Assembly: GCA_038133505.1 (NCBI GenBank)
Contig: JAYPTI010000061.1
Location: 1-17,170 of the forward strand
DNA length: 17,170 bases
Direction: 5' to 3'
Origin: JAYQUR01 sp038133505
GTDB taxonomy: Bacteria > Pseudomonadota > Alphaproteobacteria > MPNO01 > UBA830
The translations under genes and the position numbers were made by a program. This document shows positions 6,962 through 13,495 of this stretch, one piece after another. The stretch's first letter is position 1; each line of letters begins with the position of its first letter. Under the pieces are notes generated by a model. It saw nothing but the letters and a program-made list of their open reading frames with translations, did not search any database and was not told where the DNA came from.

Positions 6962-7765
6962 ATGACGGATTCACTCGGTTTTCGCGCCAACTGGGGCGTT
7001 ATCATCCCCTCGACGAACACGTCGGTACAGCCGGAGTTCGACGACATGCGGCCGCGCGGCGTGACCAATCACACCGTTCGCATCTGGATTCCGGACGAGC
7101 CCGTGAACTCCGACGAGGAGTTCAACGCGCTGATGGAGAACATTCGCCGGGAATTCGACAATGCGATCCTGCGCGTCCTGACCTGCAACCCCGACTATAT
7201 CGTCATGGGCATGTCTGCCGAGACGTTCTGGGACGGGCTCGCGGAATCGATCCGGCTGCGCAATCGGGTCAAGGAGCTTGCCGGCATGGGCGTCGCGATG
7301 GGCTCGGATGCCTGTCAGGCCGCCCTGCGCTGTTACGGGGACATCAAGAAGATCTGCGTGGTCACGCCTTACTGGCCGGTCGGCGACAAGAACGTCGTGA
7401 AATTCTTCACCGACTGCGGCTTCGAGGTGCTCGCGATCAAGGGCCTCAAATGCGATAGCCCTGCGAACATCGCGCAGGTCAGCGAAGCGCAATTGCGCGA
7501 CGCGTTGATCGAGCTGAACGAGCACAATCCGGAAGCGATCGTCCAGGTCGGCACCAATCTCGCCATGGCGCGGCTTGCCGCCGAAGCCGAGAAGTGGCTG
7601 AAAAAGCCGGTTCTCGCGATCAACACGGCGACCTACTGGTATGCAATGCGGGCGAACGGCTTCGACGACGTGATCGAAGGGTTCGGCTCTCTGATGACCG
7701 ATTTCCGGGAATTGCCGAAATCCTACCTCGAGTCCGAAGCGGGGAAGAACGCCGTCGCGGCCTGA
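6962..7765 (+). CDS. Asp/Glu racemase superfamily protein, maleate isomerase / arylmalonate decarboxylase-like
   Basis: A 267-residue cytosolic protein. The N-terminus WGVIIPSTNTSVQPEF is the maleate cis-trans isomerase / arylmalonate decarboxylase signature, where PS(T/S)NT binds a substrate carboxylate. The rest keeps the two-lobed layout: VMGMSAETFWDGL (residues 81-93), KICVVTPYW (130-138), AIVQVGTNLAM (192-202), and PVLAINTATYWYA (216-228). Unlike maleate isomerase (two catalytic cysteines) and arylmalonate decarboxylase (one), neither loop, GMSAETFW nor QVGTNL, contains Cys. The function may therefore differ from isomerisation by Cys acid/base chemistry. A strong GGGGAGGAG lies just upstream of ATG 6962, overlapping the end of the amidase gene. 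The operon ends at the terminator at 7788. Confidence 0.85.
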   Translation: MTDSLGFRANWGVIIPSTNTSVQPEFDDMRPRGVTNHTVRIWIPDEPVNSDEEFNALMENIRREFDNAILRVLTCNPDYIVMGMSAETFWDGLAESIRLRNRVKELAGMGVAMGSDACQAALRCYGDIKKICVVTPYWPVGDKNVVKFFTDCGFEVLAIKGLKCDSPANIAQVSEAQLRDALIELNEHNPEAIVQVGTNLAMARLAAEAEKWLKKPVLAINTATYWYAMRANGFDDVIEGFGSLMTDFRELPKSYLESEAGKNAVAA

Positions 7766-7787
7766 GCGGCCGGGTAGTCCCAAAAGG

Positions 7788-7814
7788 AAAAGGCAGGCCT
7801 CGGCCTGCCTTTTT
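7788..7814 (+). terminator. Rho-independent terminator after the amidase/racemase operon
   Basis: A perfect 11-bp stem AAAAGGCAGGC / GCCTGCCTTTT with a CTCG tetraloop, and a T-run on the 3' side, 22 bp after the racemase stop. On the opposite strand the hairpin is followed by TTTTCCTTTT, so it can also stop transcription of the convergent Sel1 gene. Confidence 0.9.
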
Positions 7815-7835
7815 CGTTTCCGCTGTCGGGTCGGA

Positions 7836-8233
7836 TCAGTGGCCCGCAGTGAGCTTCCATTCGCGGGCGCGTTTTTCCGCCTGACGGATCTGAAGGGGCT
7901 CATGTAGTTGGCGAGGCGGTTCAACGCGGTCTGGCCCTTCTGGATGCCGTTCGACGCCGCGATGCTGAACCATTTGTAGGCCTCGACGGGATCCTTGCGG
8001 ACGCCCTGACCGTAGAAGTGCATCAGGCCGATATTGTACTGGGCGGAGCCGTTGTTGGCATTCGCGAGATTCATCCAGCGCCGCATCGCGACCCCGTAAT
8101 AGCCTACCTGGTAGGCCGACGAGGCAACCTTGAAATTGGACTTGTAGGCCGACGCCACCTGGGTGTTCTGGGCCTGGGCGGCGGAACCCCACATCAGGGG
8201 CAGGGCGGTCAGAGCGGCGATCAGGTATTTCAT
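7836..8233 (-). pseudogene. Secreted Sel1-repeat protein, frameshifted near its C-terminus (mutation or assembly error)
   Basis: The N-terminal 113 codons read as a small exported Sel1-like (TPR-type) repeat protein: signal peptide MKYLIAALTALPLMWGSAAQAQ, then GVAMRRWMNLANANNGSAQY with NIGLMHFYGQGVRKD, PVEAYKWFSIAASNG and ALNRLANYMSP. After a CCCC run (7895-7898) the natural ending LQIRQAEKRAREWKLTAGH-stop is found in another frame. One extra C restores a 132-residue protein whose 'MSP.QI..A.KRAREW' tail is typical of the family. Without it the frame runs on, antisense through the racemase gene, to 6971. Sel1 repeats mediate protein-protein contacts; here it is periplasmic with unknown partners. 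A paralogue lies upstream at 8385-8759. No strong ribosome site is seen before ATG 8233. Whether the gene is truly broken is undecided. Confidence 0.8.
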
Positions 8234-8360
8234 GTCTTGGTTTTCTGCTTTGGTGCTGGATTTGTTTCCCGCTAGTTAACGCAATAACCGTGCCAAGGAG
8301 AATTGTCCTTTAATATTAATAGGATAGATATGTTTCAATCGTTCGACGGAAGCGATCTGT

Positions 8361-8385
8361 AAAAAATACCGACGGCGGTGTCGGT
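8361..8385 (-). terminator. Rho-independent terminator of the second Sel1 gene
   Basis: On the minus strand, ACCGAC / GTCGGT form a 6-bp stem with a 6-base loop followed by ATTTTTT. The stem begins inside the stop codon TGA of the Sel1 gene (8385-8387), so the terminator directly abuts the coding region. Confidence 0.65.
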
Positions 8386-8759
8386 CAGCGTGACAACCGG
8401 GCGGAAAGGGCGCGGGCGCGGCGGGCGGCCTCGATACACTGGTGCCGGGGCAAGCGATCGCCCACGGTCCGGGCCGCGACCCGTCCCTGATCGATTCCGT
8501 TGTCGCTGGCCAGCAGGAACCATTTCAGGGCCTCGATCGGATCTTTGCGCAAGCCCTGACCGTAATAGATCATCCGGCCGACATTGTACTGGGCGGGGCC
8601 ATGCCCGCGTTCGGCCAGTTCAAGCCAGTGGCGCGCGGCGGAACCGTACATGCCTGCGGAATAGGAACGGGCTTCCGACAAGAAATTTTCGGCCGCGTGG
8701 GCTGGCTGAAGGGCAAGGGAAATCAGCGCCGTCATGGCGATGAGGAGCGAGCGGGCCAT
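8385..8759 (-). CDS. Secreted Sel1-repeat protein
   Basis: A 124-residue paralogue of the neighbouring frameshifted gene. It has a signal peptide (MARSLLIAMTALISLALQPAHA, cleavage after AHA) and one-plus Sel1 unit: SAARHWLELAERGHGPAQYN, VGRMIYYGQGLRKD, PIEALKWFLLASDNGI. The C-terminus (CIEAARRARALSARLSR) is a basic helix comparable to the paralogue's KRAREW tail. Periplasmic location and a protein-binding role are inferred from the family; no partner is indicated. The start ATG 8759 has GGAG 8 bases upstream. An in-frame extension to 8810 is possible but would bury the signal peptide. The gene ends in its own terminator, so the two Sel1 genes are probably separate transcription units. Confidence 0.85.
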   Translation of the reverse strand: MARSLLIAMTALISLALQPAHAAENFLSEARSYSAGMYGSAARHWLELAERGHGPAQYNVGRMIYYGQGLRKDPIEALKWFLLASDNGIDQGRVAARTVGDRLPRHQCIEAARRARALSARLSR

Positions 8760-8810
8760 CCTGGCAACTCCGGGTTTCAATGTACCGGGAGAATGCCCGC
8801 GTTTTGTCAA

Positions 8811-9004
8811 ATATTCGCTTATAATTAAGGTTAATTATGGGGGGATCGGATGTAAATAAAAAGTTATAAGTTTGATAAATATTTACGTAAATGCACTATT
8901 TTATAAATTCAAAAAATATATGAAATAAAATAAATGTATTTGTATTATTAAATTTGTGTAAATGCGTGGCGTGTACTGTCTTCACATAAAGACAGGAGCC
9001 GGAT
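8811..9004. other. AT-rich intergenic island between a Sel1 gene and the FlgC-like gene
   Basis: This divergent spacer separates the Sel1 gene (minus) and the rod-protein gene (plus). In 8851-8960 I count 15 G/C in 110 bases, in a window where coding DNA is mostly well above half G/C. It holds many A- and T-tracts and no open frame of note. It must contain promoters for the two flanking genes; I could not identify convincing -35/-10 or sigma-54 elements. AGGAG at 8994-8998 is the ribosome site of the downstream gene. Confidence 0.7.
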
Positions 9005-9433
9005 ATGGTGTCAGCGATACACAGTGCCGTCGGCGGCTTGAACGCAGCGTCGCGTCGACTGGAAGCGAGCGCATCGAATATCGCGAACGCGCGAAACTCT
9101 ATCCCGCGGGAGGATGCGCGGGTGCGGGGAGAGCCGCGGCAGGAAGCGCGGCCCGGCGAGGACGTCGTCTACGAGCCGGTCCGCGTTCATCAGGAAAGCG
9201 TAGAGGGCGGCGGCGTTCGGGCCGAGTTCGTTCCCTACGAGCCGCCGCACGTGGAAGTTTATGCGCCCGACGATCCCGTCGCAGACGACGAGGGTATCGT
9301 GGCGCGGCCAAATGTCGACTATGCGACCGAATTCGTCGAGATGCAGCGTGCGGAGGACGCCTACCGGGCGAATATCCGCACGATCATCGCCGAGGACGAG
9401 ATGACGGGTTCGCTGATTGACGAGATGGGATGA
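9005..9433 (+). CDS. FlgC-like flagellar basal-body rod protein, stand-alone
   Basis: A 142-residue protein with both ends of a flagellar rod/hook family protein. The N-terminal SAIHSAVGGLNAASRRLEAS then ASNIANA matches the Flg_bb_rod motif; the C-terminal GIVARPNVDYATEFVEMQRA followed by EDAYRANIRTIIAEDEM matches the FlgC/FlgG C-terminal helix (usually 'YPNV....EMV.....RAYEAN'). Length is close to FlgC (about 130-140). Such proteins have no classical signal peptide and are exported by the flagellar type III apparatus, consistent with this N-terminus. The middle is acidic and Glu/Pro-rich and differs from canonical FlgC. It has an excellent ribosome site (AGGAG, 6 bases upstream) and its own terminator. 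No fli/flg genes are adjacent, so it may be an auxiliary paralogue; a cryptic or degenerate role is possible. Confidence 0.75.
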   Translation: MVSAIHSAVGGLNAASRRLEASASNIANARNSIPREDARVRGEPRQEARPGEDVVYEPVRVHQESVEGGGVRAEFVPYEPPHVEVYAPDDPVADDEGIVARPNVDYATEFVEMQRAEDAYRANIRTIIAEDEMTGSLIDEMG

Positions 9434-9501
9434 GTTCGGCCTCTGGGAGACGGCTGAGAGAAGACGGAATTCGGTGTTAAGGGGATGAGATGCACCGACC
9501 T

Positions 9502-9531
9502 GGCCGCCGGGTAACACCGGCGGCCTTTTTC
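9502..9531 (+). terminator. Rho-independent terminator after the FlgC-like gene
   Basis: GGCCGCCGG (9502-9510) pairs with CCGGCGGCC (9517-9525) around a GTAACA loop, followed by TTTTTCTTTT. It lies 68 bp after the stop of the rod-protein gene. On the minus strand no T-run follows, so it probably does not terminate the cox operon that ends at 9535. Confidence 0.9.
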
Positions 9532-9534
9532 TTT

Positions 9535-11154
9535 TCAGGCGCGATCGCGGTGCCGCGCGAGCGCTTCGGGCGTATCGAGGTCGATCAGGACGCCGGGATT
9601 GTCGCGCGGCACCTCGAACACCTGGTCCGTGTTCTCGCCGATAAGATGGCGGGCGCCGACGTCGCCGGAAACCGACCCCATGTCGCCGAAGAACCGCCGC
9701 GACCAGAGGACCGGGTTTCCGCGCTTTCCGTCATGGACCGGCACGCAGATCGCGCGGCCGTTATAGGGATCGAAGGCATCGATCAGGGCATCGATATCCG
9801 CCGGGGAAACGCCCGGCATGTCGCCGAGCGCGACGACGGCGCCGTCGATCTCGTCGGGGAGCGCCGAAATCCCGGCACGCAACGAGGTGCTGAGGCCCTG
9901 TCCGAAGTCGGGATTGTGCACGGCGATCACATCGAGACTGTCGAGCGCCTCGAGGACCTTTTCCGGCTGATGGCCCAGGACCACTACGACCGGCGCGGCG
10001 CGGCTCGCGAGGAGCGCCTTTGCGGCGTGCACGACCATGGGCGCGCCGTCCACTTCCGCAAGCAGCTTGTTGACGCGGCCCATCCGCCGCGATTGCCCGG
10101 CGGCGAGCAGCAGCGCGCCGATACGCGGCGCGTCGTCGTCGGTGCCGCCTTCTTCCTGTTCGCGCGGCATGGGACGGCCGTGAATCTCCTTTAGAAGCCC
10201 GCCGACGCCCATTTTAACGAGATCGTCGGGCGAGACGTCGAGGCCGGCGACGAGGCGCTGCAGGACCCAGTCGAAACCGTGGAGACGCGGCGACCGGGCG
10301 GATCCGGGAATGCCCAGAATGCGCATGTTGCCGAGATGCGCCAGCAGCATCAGATGTCCGGGATCGACGGGCAGGCCCAGATGTTCAACGGTCCCGCCCG
10401 CGCTTTCGATCGCGCTGGGAACGATATCGCGCCTGTCGACGATGGCCGACGCGCCGAGGATCAGCGTGATGTCGCATCCCTCGGCCGCCATTGCGCGGAC
10501 GGCGTCGGCGACGGCCGCAGCGTCGTGGGCGCAGTGCCGCTCGCTGTTCAGCGCGACCCCGAGTTCCGACAGGCGCGTCGCGGTGCTCTCCGAGGCCTTC
10601 TCCAGCAGACCGGGCTTGAGGCCGGGCAGCGTGGTCTGGATCAGGCCGACGCGGCAGTCCTGGAAGGGGGCGAGGCGAAGGGGCGGTGTCTTTCCGGCGA
10701 TATCGAGACATTTGTCGACCATGGCGCCGGCGACGCCGAACGTGATCACCTTCACCGTCGCGGCAACCTGTCCGGCGCTGACCGCCTCGAAGGGCCGGAC
10801 CGTCGCGATGGTGATCGCTTCGTCGACGGCGTTCATCGCATTTATCCCGTCGACGTCGATCTCGACGATGCCGGCGGCCTCCGCCCGGAGGTTGGCGCGT
10901 CCGGTGTTGCCGCTGCTCGCGGTCATGCCGTCGGATACGAGCCGTGCGGCGATCCGCGCCGCCGCCTCGTTCTCGCTGAGATCGCCGGCTTCGAGACGGG
11001 CGACGGTCACGCCGTCGAGACCGGCGGTCCGGAGACGGGCGATATCGTCGGCGTCGAGGACCGCTCCCTTGCGGAGCGTGCCGTCTTCGATCCGCACGGA
11101 ATGTGCGAGAATGCCGCCCGCGGCGTCGTCCAGCGGAACCTTGCCGAATTTCAT
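9535..11154 (-). CDS. Molybdopterin-binding domain / molybdenum cofactor cytidylyltransferase fusion (MoeA-like + MocA-like)
   Basis: A 539-residue cytosolic fusion. Residues 1-330 are a molybdopterin-binding protein: a MoeA-like lead (MKFGKVPLDDAAGGILAHSV) and a MoaB/MogA-type core at about 165-305 (DCRVGLIQTTLPG, GCDITLILGASAIVD, ILGIPGSARSP). Residues 345-539 are a MobA/MocA-type nucleotidyltransferase: IGALLLAAGQSRRMGRVNKL (345-364) carries the nucleotide-binding LAAG.S.RMG..K signature, followed by VVALGDMPGVSP (440-451, metal-binding Asp) and GKRGNPVLW (477-484). A Glu/Gly/Asp linker (331-343) joins them. The expected job is making the molybdopterin cytosine dinucleotide form required by CO-dehydrogenase/xanthine-oxidase-type enzymes, fitting its place as last gene of the cox operon. 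It starts 21 bp after the XdhC C-domain gene; no strong ribosome site is visible. Confidence 0.9.
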   Translation of the reverse strand: MKFGKVPLDDAAGGILAHSVRIEDGTLRKGAVLDADDIARLRTAGLDGVTVARLEAGDLSENEAAARIAARLVSDGMTASSGNTGRANLRAEAAGIVEIDVDGINAMNAVDEAITIATVRPFEAVSAGQVAATVKVITFGVAGAMVDKCLDIAGKTPPLRLAPFQDCRVGLIQTTLPGLKPGLLEKASESTATRLSELGVALNSERHCAHDAAAVADAVRAMAAEGCDITLILGASAIVDRRDIVPSAIESAGGTVEHLGLPVDPGHLMLLAHLGNMRILGIPGSARSPRLHGFDWVLQRLVAGLDVSPDDLVKMGVGGLLKEIHGRPMPREQEEGGTDDDAPRIGALLLAAGQSRRMGRVNKLLAEVDGAPMVVHAAKALLASRAAPVVVVLGHQPEKVLEALDSLDVIAVHNPDFGQGLSTSLRAGISALPDEIDGAVVALGDMPGVSPADIDALIDAFDPYNGRAICVPVHDGKRGNPVLWSRRFFGDMGSVSGDVGARHLIGENTDQVFEVPRDNPGVLIDLDTPEALARHRDRA

Positions 11155-11175
11155 GGGCGGGTTTTCATCGTCTGG

Positions 11176-11889
11176 TCAGGCGGCGGCCCGCGTCTCGGCC
11201 TTGCGGTGCAGAACTTCGGTGATCTGCGCGAGGATCGACACGGCAATCTCCGCCGGCGAGACGGATCCGATGTCGAGTCCGACCGGTGCGTGAATGCGTC
11301 CGATTTCCGCATCAGTGAATCCGGCCGCCTTGAGCCGTTCGACCCGGCCGGCATGGGTTTTCCGGCTGCCGAGCGATCCGATATAGAACGCCTCCGATTT
11401 CAAGGCCACCTCGAGGCCGGGATCGTCGAGCTTCGGATCGTGGGTAAGCGTGACGACCGCGGTCCGGCGGTCCGGATCGAGCTGGCGCATGCCGTCGTCC
11501 GGCCATTCGCTGTTGAGCGTGATTCCCGGAAAGCGCTCGTCGGTGGCGAACGAGGCGCGCGGATCGATGACGGTGACGTCGTAGCCGGCGACGGACGCCA
11601 TGCGCGACAGCGGCTGCGCGATATGAACCGCGCCGACGATCAGCAGCCGCTTCGGCGGGTTCTGCACCTCGACAAAGACCCGCCGGTTGTCGATTTCGAA
11701 GATCTTGCTCCGGTCGTCCTGCATCGCCTGGCGTGCGGCGGCGACCACCGCAGCGTCGGCGGCATGAGGGCCGGTTGCGTCGTCGTGATAGACGAGGCTC
11801 TGATCGCCCGTCTCAAGCTCGGTAACGAGCGCGACGGCGCGCTTTGCATCCTGATCGCTCAGGAGCCGGGTCAGCGTTTCCTGTTTCAT
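11176..11889 (-). CDS. XdhC family protein, C-terminal Rossmann-domain part (CoxF-like)
   Basis: A 237-residue protein carrying the XdhC C-terminal Rossmann domain. RLLIVGAVHIAQPLSRMA (81-98) is the nucleotide-binding strand-loop-helix, then DVTVIDPRASFATDERFPG (104-122), VVTLTHDPKLDD (145-156), YIGSLGSRKTHAGRVERL (169-186) and IHAPVGLDIGSVSPAEIA (199-216), all family-typical. XdhC proteins bind the molybdenum cofactor, protect it during sulfuration and hand it to the apo-hydroxylase. The first 75 residues form a short lead that is not the XdhC_CoxI domain, which is on the preceding gene. Start ATG 11889 overlaps the preceding stop in an ATGA, showing translational coupling. A longer upstream frame in the same phase lacks family similarity. 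Confidence 0.9.
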   Translation of the reverse strand: MKQETLTRLLSDQDAKRAVALVTELETGDQSLVYHDDATGPHAADAAVVAAARQAMQDDRSKIFEIDNRRVFVEVQNPPKRLLIVGAVHIAQPLSRMASVAGYDVTVIDPRASFATDERFPGITLNSEWPDDGMRQLDPDRRTAVVTLTHDPKLDDPGLEVALKSEAFYIGSLGSRKTHAGRVERLKAAGFTDAEIGRIHAPVGLDIGSVSPAEIAVSILAQITEVLHRKAETRAAA

Positions 11890-12230
11890 TCGACCTTCTC
11901 GACATAGACCTGGATCGTCCCGCCGCAGGCGAGGCCGACTTCCCAGGCAAGCTCGTTCGTCACGCCGTATTCGAGAACCTTGGGCTTGCCGGTTTCCATT
12001 ACTTCGCGTGCCTCGGAGACGACGGCGCCTTCGATGCAGCCGCCCGAGACGGAACCGACGATCTTTCCGTCCTCGTCGACCGCAAGGTGACTGCCCACCG
12101 GGCGGGGCGAAGAACCCCATGTCGAAACCACGGTCGCGAGCGCGACGTTCTTTCCCGTCTGGCGCCAGGTCGCCGCTTCGTTCAGAACGTCGTCGTCGAG
12201 AGAGGGGCCGTTTACATTGCCGTCAGCCAT
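11886..12230 (-). CDS. XdhC_CoxI N-domain protein
   Basis: A 114-residue protein consisting only of the XdhC_CoxI domain: VALATVVSTWGSSPRPVGSH (29-48), DGKIVGSVSGGCIEGAVV (54-71) with the conserved Cys65, and GLACGGTIQVYVE (99-111) with Cys102. In full-length XdhC this domain precedes the Rossmann domain on one chain; here the second half is the next gene, coupled by an ATGA overlap. The cysteines are thought to contact the cofactor during sulfur transfer. Its start overlaps the coxE stop by 19 bp, and AGGAG stands about 8 bases before ATG 12230, supporting this start. All of this marks a tight cox maturation operon. Confidence 0.92.
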   Translation of the reverse strand: MADGNVNGPSLDDDVLNEAATWRQTGKNVALATVVSTWGSSPRPVGSHLAVDEDGKIVGSVSGGCIEGAVVSEAREVMETGKPKVLEYGVTNELAWEVGLACGGTIQVYVEKVE

Positions 12231-13486
12231 TCCTGCACTCCTTGTTTGCGTGGCGGGGGCGCGCGATTCAGCGCATCGATCAGTTCCCCCAGACTTAGAA
12301 GATTATGTACCGGCCGGAATTCGTCAACGCATGGCAGGATTGCCTGAATGCCTTGGCTCTTGGGCTGGAATCCGTCGAAGCGGAGCAGGGGGTTGAGCCA
12401 GATAAGCCGCCGGCACGATTTGTGCAGTCGTTCCATCTCGGTCTGGAGCCCCCGGCCCGCATCCCGGTCCAGTCCGTCCGAAATCAGGATCACGACCGCC
12501 CCCTGGCCGAGAACGCGCCGCGACCAGAACTTGTTGAATTCCGCTATGCTCTCGCCGATGCGGGTGCCGCCCGACCAGTCCTCGACTGCCGCTGTGACCT
12601 GCTCGACGGCGATGTCGATGTCCTTGTTCCGGAGATAGCGCGTGACGTTCGTCAGCCGCGTGCCGAACAGGAACGTGTGCACCCGATCGCGGTCGTTCGT
12701 CACCGTGTGCATGAAATGGATGAACATCCGGGTGTAGCGGCTCATCGAGCCCGAGATGTCGCACAGGATCACCAGCGGCGGGGGACGGGTCCGCCGTTTC
12801 TTGTATTTCAAGGGGATAGAGGAGCCGCCGGAGCGGAGTGCGGCCCGCAGCGTCGCGCGCATGTCGACGCGGGCCTGGCGCGTGCTCGTCCGGAAGCGGC
12901 GCGTCGGGATCTCGGTAATCGGGAGGCGCATCTGCGCGATTGCGCGCTTGGCCTGCTCGATCTCGTCGGCGGACATTTCCTCGAAATCCATCGTTTGGAG
13001 AAGCTCGCGATGGGAGGTCGTCATCGCCGCGTCGAGCTCGATTTCCTCTTCCTGCTCCTCTTCGTGTTCGGATTCGGGCCGGTCGTCCTCCTGCGGCGTC
13101 ATTGCTTCCTGAAGGCGGCGCATCGGCTGTTCTTCAGGCGGCGGGGCCTCGCCGCCGTCGACCTCGGGCAACAGGATGCCCATCATGCGTTCGAGGAGCT
13201 TCGGGTCCTTCCAGAAGATATGGAACGCCTGGTCGAACAGCTCGTGCTGGTCGCGGCGATTGACGAAGACCGCGTGCAGCGCCCAATAGAAATCCGACCG
13301 GCTGGTCACGCCGACCTGGATCACGGCGTTGGTGGCGTCGAGAATCTTGCCCGGCCCTACGGGCAGGCCCGCGGCGCGCAGGACGCGGCCGAAATGCATG
13401 ATGTTGGGGGCAAGCTTGTTCCCCTCGAGCCGGTCGAGGAGCTGCATGCCCGGCGTCGGGCTTGCGGTTGTCGGCGTCTCGGCCAT
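12212..13486 (-). CDS. coxE: CoxE-like VWA domain protein
   Basis: A 424-residue cytosolic protein with a C-terminal von Willebrand A domain. The MIDAS metal site is complete: DISGSM (243-248), Thr308 in GGTRIGES, and Asp337 in LISDGLD. The N-terminal half (ASP-rich hinge excluded) contains family features such as VLRAAGLPVGPGKILDA, FYWALHAVFVNRRDQHELFD and RRTRPPPLVILCDISG just before MIDAS. Residues 133-152 are a strongly acidic low-complexity hinge. CoxE works with the AAA ATPase CoxD in assembling the copper-sulfur-molybdenum centre of CO dehydrogenase; in related systems MoxR/VWA pairs mature other metalloenzymes. It starts 9 bp after coxD and overlaps the next gene. The symbol rests on operon context as well as sequence. 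Confidence 0.92.
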   Translation of the reverse strand: MAETPTTASPTPGMQLLDRLEGNKLAPNIMHFGRVLRAAGLPVGPGKILDATNAVIQVGVTSRSDFYWALHAVFVNRRDQHELFDQAFHIFWKDPKLLERMMGILLPEVDGGEAPPPEEQPMRRLQEAMTPQEDDRPESEHEEEQEEEIELDAAMTTSHRELLQTMDFEEMSADEIEQAKRAIAQMRLPITEIPTRRFRTSTRQARVDMRATLRAALRSGGSSIPLKYKKRRTRPPPLVILCDISGSMSRYTRMFIHFMHTVTNDRDRVHTFLFGTRLTNVTRYLRNKDIDIAVEQVTAAVEDWSGGTRIGESIAEFNKFWSRRVLGQGAVVILISDGLDRDAGRGLQTEMERLHKSCRRLIWLNPLLRFDGFQPKSQGIQAILPCVDEFRPVHNLLSLGELIDALNRAPPPRKQGVQEWLTAM

Positions 13487-13495
13487 CGGGGCCGC

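Noticed and set aside
6971..8233. A 420-codon minus-strand frame joining the Sel1 gene to sequence antisense to the racemase gene
   Set aside because: Only the first 113 codons resemble a protein family; the remainder is the result of the one-base frameshift at 7895-7898 and runs through a terminator and an opposing gene.
8310..8330. AAGGA/TCCTT hairpin between the two Sel1 genes as a terminator
   Set aside because: A five-base stem with no T-run in the useful direction; too weak to call.
10279..11907. A 542-codon open frame on the plus strand opposite the MoeA/MocA fusion and XdhC gene
   Set aside because: Antisense to genes with clear family motifs; composition is Gly/Arg/Asp-rich without domain signal.
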